A DNA stretch of 64,000 bases from Undaria pinnatifida. Lineage: Eukaryota; Sar; Phaeophyceae; Laminariales; Alariaceae. The stretch covers positions 15,665,453 to 15,729,452 of the forward strand of contig JABAKD010000029.1 in NCBI GenBank assembly GCA_012845835.1, in the 5' to 3' direction. Both the position numbers and the translations under genes were made by a program. How positions within the stretch are numbered: the stretch's first letter is position 1; each line of letters starts with the position of its first letter. This document shows, one piece after another, positions 10,971-20,433 of this stretch. The notes below the pieces were generated by a model that saw nothing but the letters and a program-made list of their open reading frames with translations, made no database searches and had not been told where the DNA came from.

Positions 10971-11120
10971 TAACCGAAAAGCTGAAAATGAATAACCATA
11001 CCTGAGGGAGCGGTGTCGCTCGTACAATTACAGCAACAGCATGATAAACTATACAACCAGTCAGGCGATAGAGGTGATTGGTGTTGGCATTTCAAACGAG
11101 GAGGTAAATTATTATTACAC

Positions 11121-11144
11121 GGGTTAGGGTTAGGGTTAGGGTTA
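11121..11144. repeat. Interstitial telomere-type array (TTAGGG)3
   Basis: Three perfect TTAGGG units with partial units on both sides. TTAGGG is the telomere repeat of brown algae and many other eukaryotes. Here it sits far from any chromosome end, in otherwise unique sequence. Confidence 0.85.
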
Positions 11145-11318
11145 CACAAGAAAACAACCCCCCTGAGGTTACGCCGCATACAGGCACGAGGCCCCTCCTG
11201 CTATCAGCGGGATGATACAGCATTTGCCTGGGGGTCACACACAACACACACCCTTTGTGTGCGAGGAAACACACCGTATGGAGATCTCCGTTATTATGAA
11301 CGTGAAGGGATAACATAA

Positions 11319-11625
11319 TGCCGCCACCAGCACCTCCGCTCCTTCGACAACTGCTTCGACCGCACCAGTGCAGCCGCGGCCGATCACCTCGTTCTTTCGA
11401 CCCGAGCAAACTTGTTCTACACCTGCGGCTCCATCTCCCCCTGCGGCTCTTCCTGCTACTGCTCTTTTGCTGCTGCTGTTGAATTGGCATCAGCCGCAGC
11501 TGGTAGAGCAACAGGCGCCAACACATCAGCCACCGCACTTTCTCAACAGCCAGTTGCTGACTCGCTCGCAGCCGCATTCCGTGGATGCATTGCTACCACC
11601 CCCCCGCAAAATACTACACCCTTAA
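11319..11625 (+). CDS. Possible remnant of an Ala/Pro/Thr-rich protein with an ITSFF motif
   Basis: A plus-strand frame opens after a stop near 11314 and reads a Ser/Thr/Ala/Pro-rich segment followed by VQPRPITSFFRPEQ at 11368-11409. ITSFF resembles the core of PCNA-binding boxes, and such segments occur near the N-termini of some algal transposase-like proteins; that link is inference. There is no ATG upstream in frame. The next frame (from 11412) continues in a similarly biased composition, suggesting a frameshift. It could equally be a non-coding CTG/CAG-rich tract. Confidence 0.25.
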
Positions 11626-11629
11626 AGTG

Positions 11630-12185
11630 TGCGGCAGCAGTACGATTCGTGACAAGCACCCCTTTTAATCATACCCCTCATTACCACACCCTCTACGCCC
11701 ACACCTGTAGTTGTGCGGAGGTTCTATCACATTCCGTGGTTCATCACACCCTCTTCGTGGCTCCTGCGAGCTGCACTCCATCACCCGGGTTACATAAGAT
11801 ACCACGCCTCCAACAGGATACCATAACCAGTGACATATTTTTTAAACCCGATTTTTTTTAATCGCAAAAATTATCAGCAGGATGTCTAGTATACAGTAGA
11901 TGTTGTATCGTTTCGACGATATCTTTCTGATCAATTGATGCCAACAAGAAGGGCTTGTCGAGGCTTCGGAATATATTCCTCTGCTCGAGATGTATTTCTG
12001 GGGGGGGAGGCGGCCGAGGGGGAGGGGGGGGAGATGTGGGTCTAGATTTGTTCTTTGCCTGACCTTGGCTAGCCGGCAAGTACTCTGTGATCCAGGCCTC
12101 GCTAGTAGCATCGGAACATTTGTTTTCACAGACCGGGTTAGTGGTAGCGTCGAATCTCAACCGTATGTCGGGGGACACGGCGGCA
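11630..12185. other. Unassigned, G-tract near 12000
   Basis: No gene recognised. Contains CACCCTC-type repeats at 11665-11755 and a G-rich run at 12000-12033. Confidence 0.3.
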
Positions 12186-12189
12186 GAAA

Positions 12190-13135
12190 TCCTATTGTTG
12201 TTGTTGTTGTTGTTGTTGTTCTCACATTAACTCGCATAATGAAGTCCGTGGTCACAGGACAGGCTCCAATCACTCTGGAGCTGAGCAGTACCCTAGGAAA
12301 ACACACAAACAACCCAAGGTGGTACACGAATAGACTATATCACAGCTGATGCAATCCATGCCTCCACCAGAAACATATAAAAGTGAAATCAGGAGTCAGT
12401 CTACAATGTGCCAGGTCCATACCGGTTCATACGTCTCATTACTTGCGCCTGGAAAAACCGATTATACCGCTTGCCACCCAAGAGAGACTACCACGCATAT
12501 ATTTGTTAATTGTATGCTTGGATATGATGCGGATATGATGACGGTTGAGTATTGTAGGGGTTTCCAGTGATAAGTTGGCTACATGATAGCGGGATATCGG
12601 GATGGTGGAAATACTCCGCCTATTTATCCGCCTTTCTTCCTGGCGAGCTCATTCCACGCCGCGCCTTGGCTAGGAGCAACGAAATATATATTTTATAACT
12701 AATTTTCAAGGACGTCAGCCGTGAGTTTGACGAATTTCAGGTCAATACTCATCTTTGCAATTTGTACGTCTTATACTTGTCTTCATACCGGTGACTCCAC
12801 TACCCCACTATTGTCAGCTCAATGGGTAAGCCCTCTACGCTTCGTAGGGATCAGCAAACAATATTACATGCAGTATCTATCACTACGCATACGCAGGACA
12901 GAAGCAAGTCAATTGGAAAAAGAAACAAATAACCAGAAAGGAAAGAAAGAAAAGGAAAAGAAAGGAAATAAAGCGAAAAAAGAAAACGAAAAATGAAAGG
13001 AAAGAAGAAAAGAAAAGACAAGAAAAGACAAGAAAAGGCAAGACAAGAAGAGGAAACCAGGAAAGGAAAAGAAAAAAAAGGTCATTCTAGCAGACCTTGG
13101 AAACTGACTAAAGACGGCATTGGGCTGATATTCAC
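12190..13135 (-). mobile_element. LINE-CAA 3' end, 5'-truncated copy
   Basis: Read on the minus strand, this matches the 3' untranslated part of the non-LTR element seen more completely at 29735-32328. The order is a segment containing CCAATGCCGTCTTTAGTC, a long CT-rich tract (12900-13080 as GA on the plus strand), a conserved region with GACCTGGCACATTGTAGACT and CAGTGTGATTGGAGCC-like segments, and a terminal (CAA)n seen as (TTG)n at 12194-12222. The coding part is missing, as expected for a 5'-truncated non-LTR insertion. Confidence 0.75.
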
Positions 13136-13139
13136 CCAC

Positions 13140-13505
13140 CGTAAGATAATCAAACACATAATAATTCCAAGCTGTATGTTGTGGTTGTGGTGTAACGAGC
13201 GTGGCAGGTGGTGTGTCAAGTCCCTGTAAGCATGCCGTTAGTACGTTAATCGTGAACGAGTAGGAGGAACGCCATGAAGTTTTGGCTTTCATGAGTGAGA
13301 CACAACATGCTGCTGTTGCTTTCGAGCCCGAGCATCGAGGGTTATTGAGCAGAAGGTAGACGGAGCACAACGGGAACAAAACTATTCTTGCAAACACTTC
13401 AGTTTGGGTTATCCCTTCGCACAGCTGCACACATCAGCTGCACACACCTGCAGCGACGTTGGTTGCATCTGCTCTGTAGGTGTGCACTACTGTTGCCCCT
13501 TGTAT
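13140..13505. other. Unassigned
   Basis: No gene recognised between the LINE tail and the left direct repeat of the next retroelement. Confidence 0.3.
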
Positions 13506-13509
13506 CGCT

Positions 13510-13755
13510 GTGATTGTATCATGCGGGATTGACGGTACATATATAGTCTAATGGTTGGGTACAATTTGTCACAGAGTTCCACTGTCAATGTTGGGTTTTT
13601 TCGTGACCTCTTCAGAGATGGGCGGGAAGGTCCATGGCCGATGCCATGGCACTTCCCTGTATGATAACGAACGAAGTGATGCATTGTGGGCAATTGCCCT
13701 CCGAGCATACGAGGGAAGGTCCTCGGAGCTAGTACCACCGGGTCCGCGGCAGCGC
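13510..13755. repeat. Left ~245-bp direct repeat (LTR-like)
   Basis: This matches 17045-17285 in the same orientation. Shared landmarks in order are GACGGTACAT, AGTTCCACTGTCA, GGGAAGGTCCATGGC, ATGGCACTTCCC, GCATTGTGG and TACCACCGGG. The pair brackets a region with gag-like, zinc-knuckle and protease-like coding remnants, so long terminal repeats are the simplest explanation. The copies are visibly diverged, and I did not find clean TG...CA ends or a target duplication. Confidence 0.6.
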
Positions 13756-13759
13756 AAGT

Positions 13760-16700
13760 CGGTACAATATTTGAAGTGCGCAGGTTCTGCTTACTGCCCA
13801 AAGCGTGATCAATTTGCTTTTGGGAGGTCGAAAAACACTGTTTTGCGTGCTGGTGTCGGACACCAGCCGAAAGCAATGGAAGACCCCACAGCAGCAAGAG
13901 GAGCGTGAGCGCAGGGCGCTGGCGGGGTCCATCCTCCATGTTAGGGTAGCCACAAAGGTGGAGGCCAAACCGGTGGGGGGCTGAAGCCAGAAAGTCAAGG
14001 TGGCGATTGCAGGAGACAAGCCACTTAGCCTGGGTGATGATGTTGTTACCTTCGAAGATATGCGCGAAATTCTTGATACGTACTCGGAGCACGAGCAGCA
14101 GATTCATATCCCAAACCTATATGGAGGGGACCGAGTGCTCGAGAAGAGGTGATCTCGAGCTGGTAGATTCAACGACCGGAATGATGGTGGCTGGCGAGTT
14201 CTACGATGATGAGCCTTGCGTCGACCTCTCCAAAGCAGAGCTAATTCAAGGGCTCATGACGTTTGCTGACGTTGATATGCAGCAGACGGGTGATGAATAT
14301 TTTCGCCCCACGTATTGCGCGTGCTGAAGATGGAGGCGAGCGTTCCAGTAGATAACAGGATGTTCGTGAAAACCGCGCCTTGATGAAATGCCTTGCTGAC
14401 AGCGGGCTCACGGAGGTTGTAAAGCTTAAAGGTCGGCAGTACACGCTAAAGCATTGCAAGGTGCTGGCTGAAGCAATAGCGGCGGCAATCGAGCCACTCG
14501 AGTTCCACCGCATGGTGGAGAAAAGGATGCGTTTTCGATCTCTTAATGCATGAGTTTAACGCTTTGCTCAACTTTATTGCCAAGTAGGTACAAGACCAAG
14601 CTGTAATCGAGGCCAATGCTGCTGAGGTTAGACGAACGAGAAAACAGCTTGACGCAAGGTCGGTGGTTGCTGCGGTGACCAAGCTGCTGGAAATTGCTGC
14701 TGACGAGCACGACCCGCGCGAGAGTGCCAAGGTTGTGGTGTAATAGCAGAGCGGAATCGCCGGTACGACAACAACGAGTGTTTTGTGTGTGGCAAGCAAA
14801 GAGGTCACAAGAAGGAAGACTGCCCCCAAAGCTAGCAGGATAAGACCGGGGAAGGCGTCCATGGCCAGGGCCATGGCCAGACGCCCATGCGGCAGCACGA
14901 GTCCACAAGCGGTTCCGCTCAGCATACCCGCAGCAAAGCAACCGGGATAGCCCCTGCGCCTGCCACCGCTCGAGCTACCGGGTACAAGACCGCCTCAAAC
15001 GAGGTGGGTTTCAGAGGCCGAACCTGCTGCGCCTGACGCATTTACACAGACGGATGACGATTACGTGTACATTCGCGTGCCGCGGGGGAAGACGACGCCA
15101 GTGGATAACGGGCTCGTCGAGAAAAGGTTTCCCAAAGCGCTGGGCCACATGATGCAGCACCAGTTCTTCACTACCTTACTGTGCAGCCGCCGGCACCCGC
15201 ATCATAGCAGTGGCGTGGAGATTCCAGCACCATTTATTCTGCACGTGTCTCGGTTTTACAATCTGGTGGAAGTGGTTATACGAGCGTGGATACGGTGGAG
15301 ACCCAACACCCATATGGAGGCCCTGATGCAGCATGTCGTGGAGCATCTTGCGGTTCCCGGTGTTTCCGCGTCTTTCGAGGTCAAGGTGCTCGTGGATTCT
15401 AGCTCAGACATTACCGAAATATCGGAGGGGCTAATAGAGGTCCTGCAGGGACACAGCGGCAATGAACCAAACCGCGTTAACGCAGGCATTGTTGAGCATG
15501 AGCGTTTAGTAACGTCGTGGGCCTGGAGTGTGCTATTGAGACGCAATCGTGTCCGTTCCACTTAACGAAGGAAACGTCAAGCGAACCAGTACGGTTTACC
15601 GTGCCCTTAATCGTGTTCGTTGCGGGAGAAGATGTGGTTATTATCGCGCAGAAGGCGGTGAGAGACAATCTCGGCATCGACGTGGTGGCGAAGCTCAAGG
15701 CATCTGTACTAAATGCATGCGGGTGTCAAGATTGCGCAGGGGTGGAGCTTACAGATTGTGCAGTGGGCGACGGCATCGACGTGGTGGCGCAGCTCAAGGC
15801 ATCTGTACTAAATGCATGCGGGTGTTAAGATTGCGCTGGGGTGGGGCTTATAGATTGTGCAGTGGGCGATCCCAACGCTGGTGCTGTAATCCGGGCCGCG
15901 ATTGCTGTCACGGCTTTTGAGCTGGGCAGCGATGCACCAGGTGACGTGGGCAACAACGTCACGCTGATTCTGCCGTCTTAACGACCCATGATATTCTATC
16001 ACTCCGAGGTGGAGACGCAGGATCGTGTGGGCGTGTTGGAGGCGGCTGTGGACAAGTCTGTTGACCATGACTCCCCGTCGGAATGTGCCAAGCTGCTGCG
16101 CGATATCGTTTTTCGCACGCACCTTGACGTTCTTCATCGGGGGGTTGTGTGCGACCCATCTGAATGGGTGGGGCCTATGGCGGTGCGGAGGTGCAAAGGT
16201 GTTGTGGGCGAAGCCCCAACCAGAATGTAATCGCCTACCGTGAAATGTGGCAGTTTTGCTCACACGGCCGAGGGGTGGTGACGACGAACTTGTCGTCAAG
16301 ATGCCCGTTAAGGGCCGGGGGAGGCGGCGAGCACCTGAAAGCCGGTGTCGCGCGTGTTTCATTACGCGCTGGGCCGTACTGTTTGAATAGATCTCAAGGC
16401 GCTGCGGCTGAATGCGGAGCAAACGCGGGGACTCGTACAGGGGTACGGGTTGCGTTTTTGATTATATTTTGGTTTTGGGGGAGTCCCGGATTCTGTGTTG
16501 CTGACTTTCGCTTTTATTCTGACTTTGAATCTCGAGGTTTACTGAGTTGGAGTTTCTATGTCGGGCGCTGACAGTGCCTGACGCAGCCACAGGTGGCGGT
16601 TCATCGCGGAGACTGTCCGTAGACAGAGCATTTGGGTAAGGGTTGATGCTTCCGTTCTACGGGTGTTGATTGTACTGGAATACATATTCCGTGTGTGGTC

Positions 16701-17040
16701 TGGGTTTCGGCAAGTTGCATATGCAATTGGAGATATGGTGCGTAGTGCGTGGTTTGCTTGGAGATGCGTCGGTGACGACGCGGATGCCGAAAATCATTTT
16801 TCACGGTCAGTAAATGTGGTAGACGTTACAGTAGGTCTAAGGTGATGAAAGTGACATGGAAGTGACGATCCCTAAACATGGTGGTAGATGTTACGGTAAG
16901 TCTTGATGGAACTGACCACGATGTGTTGGAATTAATAATTGCCCAACGTACGGACAGCTATGTTTATCAACGTTACTCGGTTTTAGCCACCTTGTGGTTG
17001 GTAGCCCGCTATGGGCTTTCTAGAGAGTGCTGTACCGCTA
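13760..17040 (+). pseudogene. Degenerate gag-CCHC-protease retroelement body
   Basis: Several plus-strand frames read in sequence. An acidic gag-like segment (SLGDDVVTFEDMREILDTY near 14030-14090) is followed by an Ala/Arg-rich coiled stretch near 14600-14720 (AAEVRRTRKQLDARSVVAAV). A zinc knuckle at 14779-14823 reads CFVCGKQRGHKKEDC, C-x2-C-x5-H-x4-C, one residue longer than the usual spacer. A retropepsin-like segment follows with VLVDSSSDITE, its Asp codon at 15395-15397, where D-S/T-G would be expected. A continuation at 15517-15660 reads VRFTVPLIVFVAGEDVVII. Frames are separated by stops and shifts. No reverse transcriptase, RNase H or integrase is recognisable before the right direct repeat, so the element is either deleted or a non-autonomous gag-protease carrier. 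Confidence 0.6.
15673..15870. repeat. 99-bp tandem duplication inside the protease region
   Basis: Two head-to-tail 99-bp units starting GGCATCGACGTGGTGGCG at 15673 and 15772, more than 90 percent identical by eye. The unit is a multiple of three, so the frame (GIDVVAxLKASVLNACGC) is kept across the junction. The second unit then runs into a stop. Confidence 0.85.
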
Positions 17041-17044
17041 TGGT

Positions 17045-17285
17045 CGCATCATTGAGAATTTCACGGTACATAGAATGGTTATACGATATTGTCAGACAGT
17101 TCCACTGTCACGTTTGGCGTTTCTTGTGAGCTCTTTTGCGATGGACGGGAAGGTCCATGGCTGATGGCATGGCACTTCCCCGTGTGATAACCAACGAACT
17201 ATTGCATTGTGGACAAATGAACTCCGAGCCTACCAGGGAAATCCTTCGGAGCTGATACCACCGGGCCCCCGATCGCGGGAGTCGC
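17045..17285. repeat. Right ~245-bp direct repeat (LTR-like)
   Basis: Partner of 13510-13755, same orientation. The two copies differ at many positions, which implies an old insertion if they are LTRs. Downstream of it, to ~17400, is unassigned sequence. Confidence 0.6.
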
Positions 17286-17409
17286 TAGACCCTCCAATAA
17301 CGTTATCCAAGAAAACGAGCAGGGTGGCCTCCATTGTTTCCGCCACGCTGACGAAGGCTTGCAGCCGATGTGCTCCGGCGCTATAGCACGAAGCAAAAAA
17401 CATTCCTGG

Positions 17410-17540
17410 CCAGGTATATATAATTAGGAAGGACACACAACCCGTGATACGCACGATCGGAGTACCACACACAGCTTGCAAAGATGATTTTCGACAAAAT
17501 ATTTGATCTCACAGCTGGAGTGTATTTTTTTTTTTTATAA
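17410..17540 (-). repeat. Family A head fragment
   Basis: The minus strand contains the family A head: TACACTCCAGCTGTGAGATC, then the AAACTCATCTTTGCAAGCTG-type segment, the CCGATCG block and GTTGTGTGTCC. The copy stops about 130 bp in. The T-run at 17525-17536 is the AT-rich flank found next to most A heads. Confidence 0.8.
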
Positions 17541-17544
17541 TCAT

Positions 17545-18435
17545 TAGAAGAAATAATCCACAACAATCTCCAAATTCAAGTTGGTCATTATTTTTACGCA
17601 TGATATAACTCTCTCAGCCCCTGGAAATTCCTCTGCAGATAGTTGGTTCGCTAATACCGCAGTTCGGGTAATGGCCGCTCTTAACGAACACGAATATTCC
17701 ATGAATCGTCAAGAACACACGCGATAGTTAGGCAGATCGTGGTACAATACTATGTATTTTTTCAGGTTTCCAGATTATATAGGTCACCTTACACACAAAT
17801 TGATGTCCGGCCATTCTGGGATTCCCGACAGAGAAACGTCAGGTTTTTTATACAAAATACAAACATTTCACAATTTCAAAACACTGGAAGAGATCGTGAC
17901 ATTTTGTCAAGATCTCGCTATCGTGACGTTTAGCTAAACATGCAAAATAATGAAGTAATCCATCCAGCCGCGTGCTCCGACATCACATCGCTGAATCACC
18001 TTGCTGTAGTTGCAACGTGCATCCCTGTCTCGCAGCGTTTGACCACAGCCCTCTCTCAGTGCGGCATTAGCATGGACAATGGCCGTGCTGGATTGACGAG
18101 TGAAAAGATCATTTGTTTAAACAATACAAATAATACACCTCTGCCGCAGATCGAATGTTTCGTCGAAACTCATAATTCATATGTGAAAGGTGTCGAACAC
18201 GCTCAAACTGCCAGCCGTACGTAGCCTACCCTCCCTCGCTGTTACGAAGCCATTATCTCTCCGGTTTTTACATACTTCGTATCATTCGCATCTCCCCGAA
18301 GATATAGCTACGCACGGGTTTCCTTTTGAACATTTCTTCGAAGTTACGAAAATACCAATGTGCCTGCAAGAAATCCGGCAGGATGTGGATGTCGCTGTGT
18401 ACGGCAATACCAACGTCGGACGCAGACAACATCCC
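17545..18435. other. Unassigned
   Basis: No gene or shared repeat recognised. A plus frame at 18190-18440 has reasonably mixed composition but no recognisable domain, and it runs into a LINE tail, so I do not call it. Confidence 0.3.
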
Positions 18436-18439
18436 GATT

Positions 18440-18631
18440 TCACTTATATATGTTTCTGGAGTGGAGGTATGAATTGCGTCAGCTGTGATATATGCGTGTG
18501 CCACCTTGGGTTGTGTGTGATTTTCCCTGGGGTATCCCTCAGCTCCAGAGTGACTGGAGCCTGTCCTGTGACCACGGACTTGAATATGCGAGTTAATGTA
18601 AGAACGACAACAACAACAACAACAACAACAA

Positions 18632-18682
<51 letters not shown>
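18440..18682 (+). mobile_element. LINE-CAA 3' tail with (CAA)n
   Basis: A ~160-bp 3' end of the LINE (TGAATTGCGTCAGCTGTGAT, CCACCTTGGGTTGTGTG, CCTGTCCTGTGACCACGGAC, GCGAGTTAATGT), followed by (CAA)n from ~18605 to 18682 with one interrupting AAAAC. The extreme 5' truncation and simple-repeat tail are typical of target-primed insertion. Confidence 0.8.
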
Positions 18683-18683
<1 letters not shown>

Positions 18684-18944
18684 TTCCCTCACTAGACAGC
18701 GACGCTATTATTGGTAAATGTCACGATGAAGCATGAGAAGAGCAGAATCAGGACGGGGGGATACCCGCCCGGGATCATTGTAACGGCAGCGCGAACTGGA
18801 ATACAGGGTTTCATGCCATATTACCCACATATTCATCATGCGTTGCTCGTTGTATCTCTTCAAAACGTGCTGAATTCATTTGTACGTTTTGGTCACAGCG
18901 ACTGGATGACGAAGACATGCGCTCCTTGGTGGGGTTTTACGGTG

Positions 18945-19082
18945 GATGTGGGGTTTGAACCCACGACCTGAAAAACCCATGATCTGTCGACGACGCCACC
19001 AGTTAAGGTGTTGGTGGGGTATCAGTCCGTTTGACCACTTGCAAAAGGTTAACCAATATCTTGCCCAAACTAAGCCTTAGAC
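18945..19082 (-). repeat. tRNA-like SINE fragment or tRNA pseudogene
   Basis: The minus strand carries a near-perfect pol III B box (GTGGGTTCAAACCCCAC, plus 18948-18964) and an A-box-like TTAACTGGTGG (plus 18996-19006). I could not fold a proper acceptor stem, so it is not called as a tRNA gene. The plus-strand stretch 19028-19078 (GTCCGTTTGACCACTTGCAA onward) reappears inverted at 62845-62900, so this unit is dispersed. Confidence 0.5.
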
Positions 19083-19083
19083 T

Positions 19084-19102
19084 ATAACCCTAACCCTAAC
19101 CC
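19084..19102. repeat. Interstitial telomere-type (CCCTAA)3
   Basis: Three tandem CCCTAA-type units directly abutting the tRNA-like repeat at 18945-19082. Confidence 0.85.
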
Positions 19103-19104
19103 GA

Positions 19105-19685
19105 AAATCGTTTTGAAGTTTTACACGATATTTTCTCGTGAGGCGATGGCATTGGGCGCATTGTGTGTATTGTGCAACATAGAACTTACACAGAAGTGCG
19201 ACAACTAAGTAAGTGCCTACTCTGTTGTAAACTGTAATCGACGGAGCTGTTCATCGATTGTGCGGCCACTACATGTGCATCTATCATGAGCATCGAGATT
19301 CGGTGAATTCTTAATTGAGGTCAAAAGGTTTTAGAACAGAGCCATCTGAGGTAACTCCTTTACGACACCTGGTCCACCGGTATGACTCGTTATGGCTCAG
19401 CATAATATGCTCCAGGCACAATATCACAATATTTTGGTAAATTTCGGTTTAGTGTGTATTACTGCATGTGATATCTCCCAACAGATATTCGCCTCATGTG
19501 GTAGACAACCCACCAGTAGTCGACCATTGTTGTGTGTATCACGGCCCACAAGGAGTATACTGGTTGTGGCGATAAGTAAAATACACGAAAAACGGCGATC
19601 ACAGGGACTGGGCGAATTTCCATTGATCGGGAGTTGTTGTGTCGTGCTCTCTGTAAAAAAAACCGTCTACAGAAAGTAAGCCGGT
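19105..19685. other. Unassigned
   Basis: No gene recognised. A plus frame at 19392-19679 is open but shows no domain. Confidence 0.3.
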
Positions 19686-19689
19686 CGCC

Positions 19690-19960
19690 TCGGTAGTTCT
19701 ATTGTTCTTTGAGGTGCGGTTTTTCCTATCGGTTCGGTGCGGTTCGGTGCGGTAACCCTAACCCTAACTCTAAGCCCTAACCCTAAGCCAACTTTAGATC
19801 GATGTTTAAACGGAGCGATTTACTTGAAACCGTAGACGAACCGCGGTTGGTTCCATCTACCGTGGAACCATGCTATAGGGTCACGTTTTTGTACGGTTAC
19901 GGTTCATCACGGTTGTTCACGTTTGGTCGTCCAAGGTGTACGTGCATAAGTATTCCCGCT
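19690..19960. repeat. Family F CGGTTCGGTGCGG repeats with telomere-type motifs
   Basis: CGGTTCGGTGCGGTTCGGTG at 19729-19750 runs straight into CCCTAA-type units (19751-19793), and GAACCGCGG, GGTTCCATC and CGGTTACGGTTCATC elements follow. The same CGGTTCGGTGCGG word, in inverted orientation, recurs at 26690-27045 and 28400-28500. Confidence 0.6.
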
Positions 19961-20001
19961 TTCACCTGGCTGCTTAACTCAATGACACGTAGACGGGTTG
20001 A

Positions 20002-20388
20002 TTTTTTTTTTTTCCTCACACATTTACTTTCCAGCCTCCAGACAAGCCGTGGTCACAGTTGCCGTCCCTTCTCCCCCCAATTCTTGCATGCAGTTTTTAT
20101 CACGCATCGGGTTAAGCAAACTCACTGCTCGTGATTGTTTCATCGAGTGCTGTTAACTCACGCTCTCGCGCTTTTTCCGCAAGTCAGTTTATGCACAAAA
20201 ATAAAAAAGTCCCAACGAAATCATACGAGTGCTGGAAGTGTGGTGAGCTATAGCTTTATTTTTCCTCATCCGCCGGAGGATAAAAAAAAAATCAAAAAAA
20301 CAACTGTATGCACTCTGCGGGGCTCCAACTCACGAAACTGACCTATATCAGACTCGGAAATCTCCTGATACGCCGCCGGGGCGATATA
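20002..20388 (-). mobile_element. SINE D copy interrupted by retroposon E
   Basis: Read on the minus strand, the 5' head (GCCCCGGCGGCGTATCAGGA) is followed by the B-box region (GAGTTGGAGCCCC), the conserved TCGTTGGGACTTTTTT and GACTTGCGGAAA segments, GTTTGCTTAACCCGATGCG, CTGTGACCACGGCTTGTC and a poly(A) tail (T-run at 20002-20013). A ~70-bp foreign insert at 20236-20306 splits the copy just after the tRNA-like part. Compared with 56744-57055 this copy is older and more diverged. Confidence 0.75.
20236..20306 (+). mobile_element. 5'-truncated retroposon E inside SINE D
   Basis: The insert reads GGAAGTGTGGTGAGC, then TTTATTTTTCCTCATCCGCCGGAGGAT and a poly(A) run. This is the 3' end of family E, present in opposite orientation at 33283, 40590 and 55980. 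It interrupts the SINE sequence on both sides, so E inserted later. Confidence 0.7.
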
Positions 20389-20433
20389 CCCGGTAATAGT
20401 TTACCAAACGGTCTGCCAGGTACACGTATGTCG

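Noticed and set aside
12900-13080. Lys/Glu-rich coiled-coil protein from the GA-rich tract (also 34140-34280 and the inverse at 31700-31900)
   Set aside because: The purine tract is part of the LINE 3' UTR in every copy and changes length freely.
18945-19010. Functional tRNA gene
   Set aside because: The B box is good, but the acceptor stem and D-arm could not be paired; a repeat or pseudogene is more likely.
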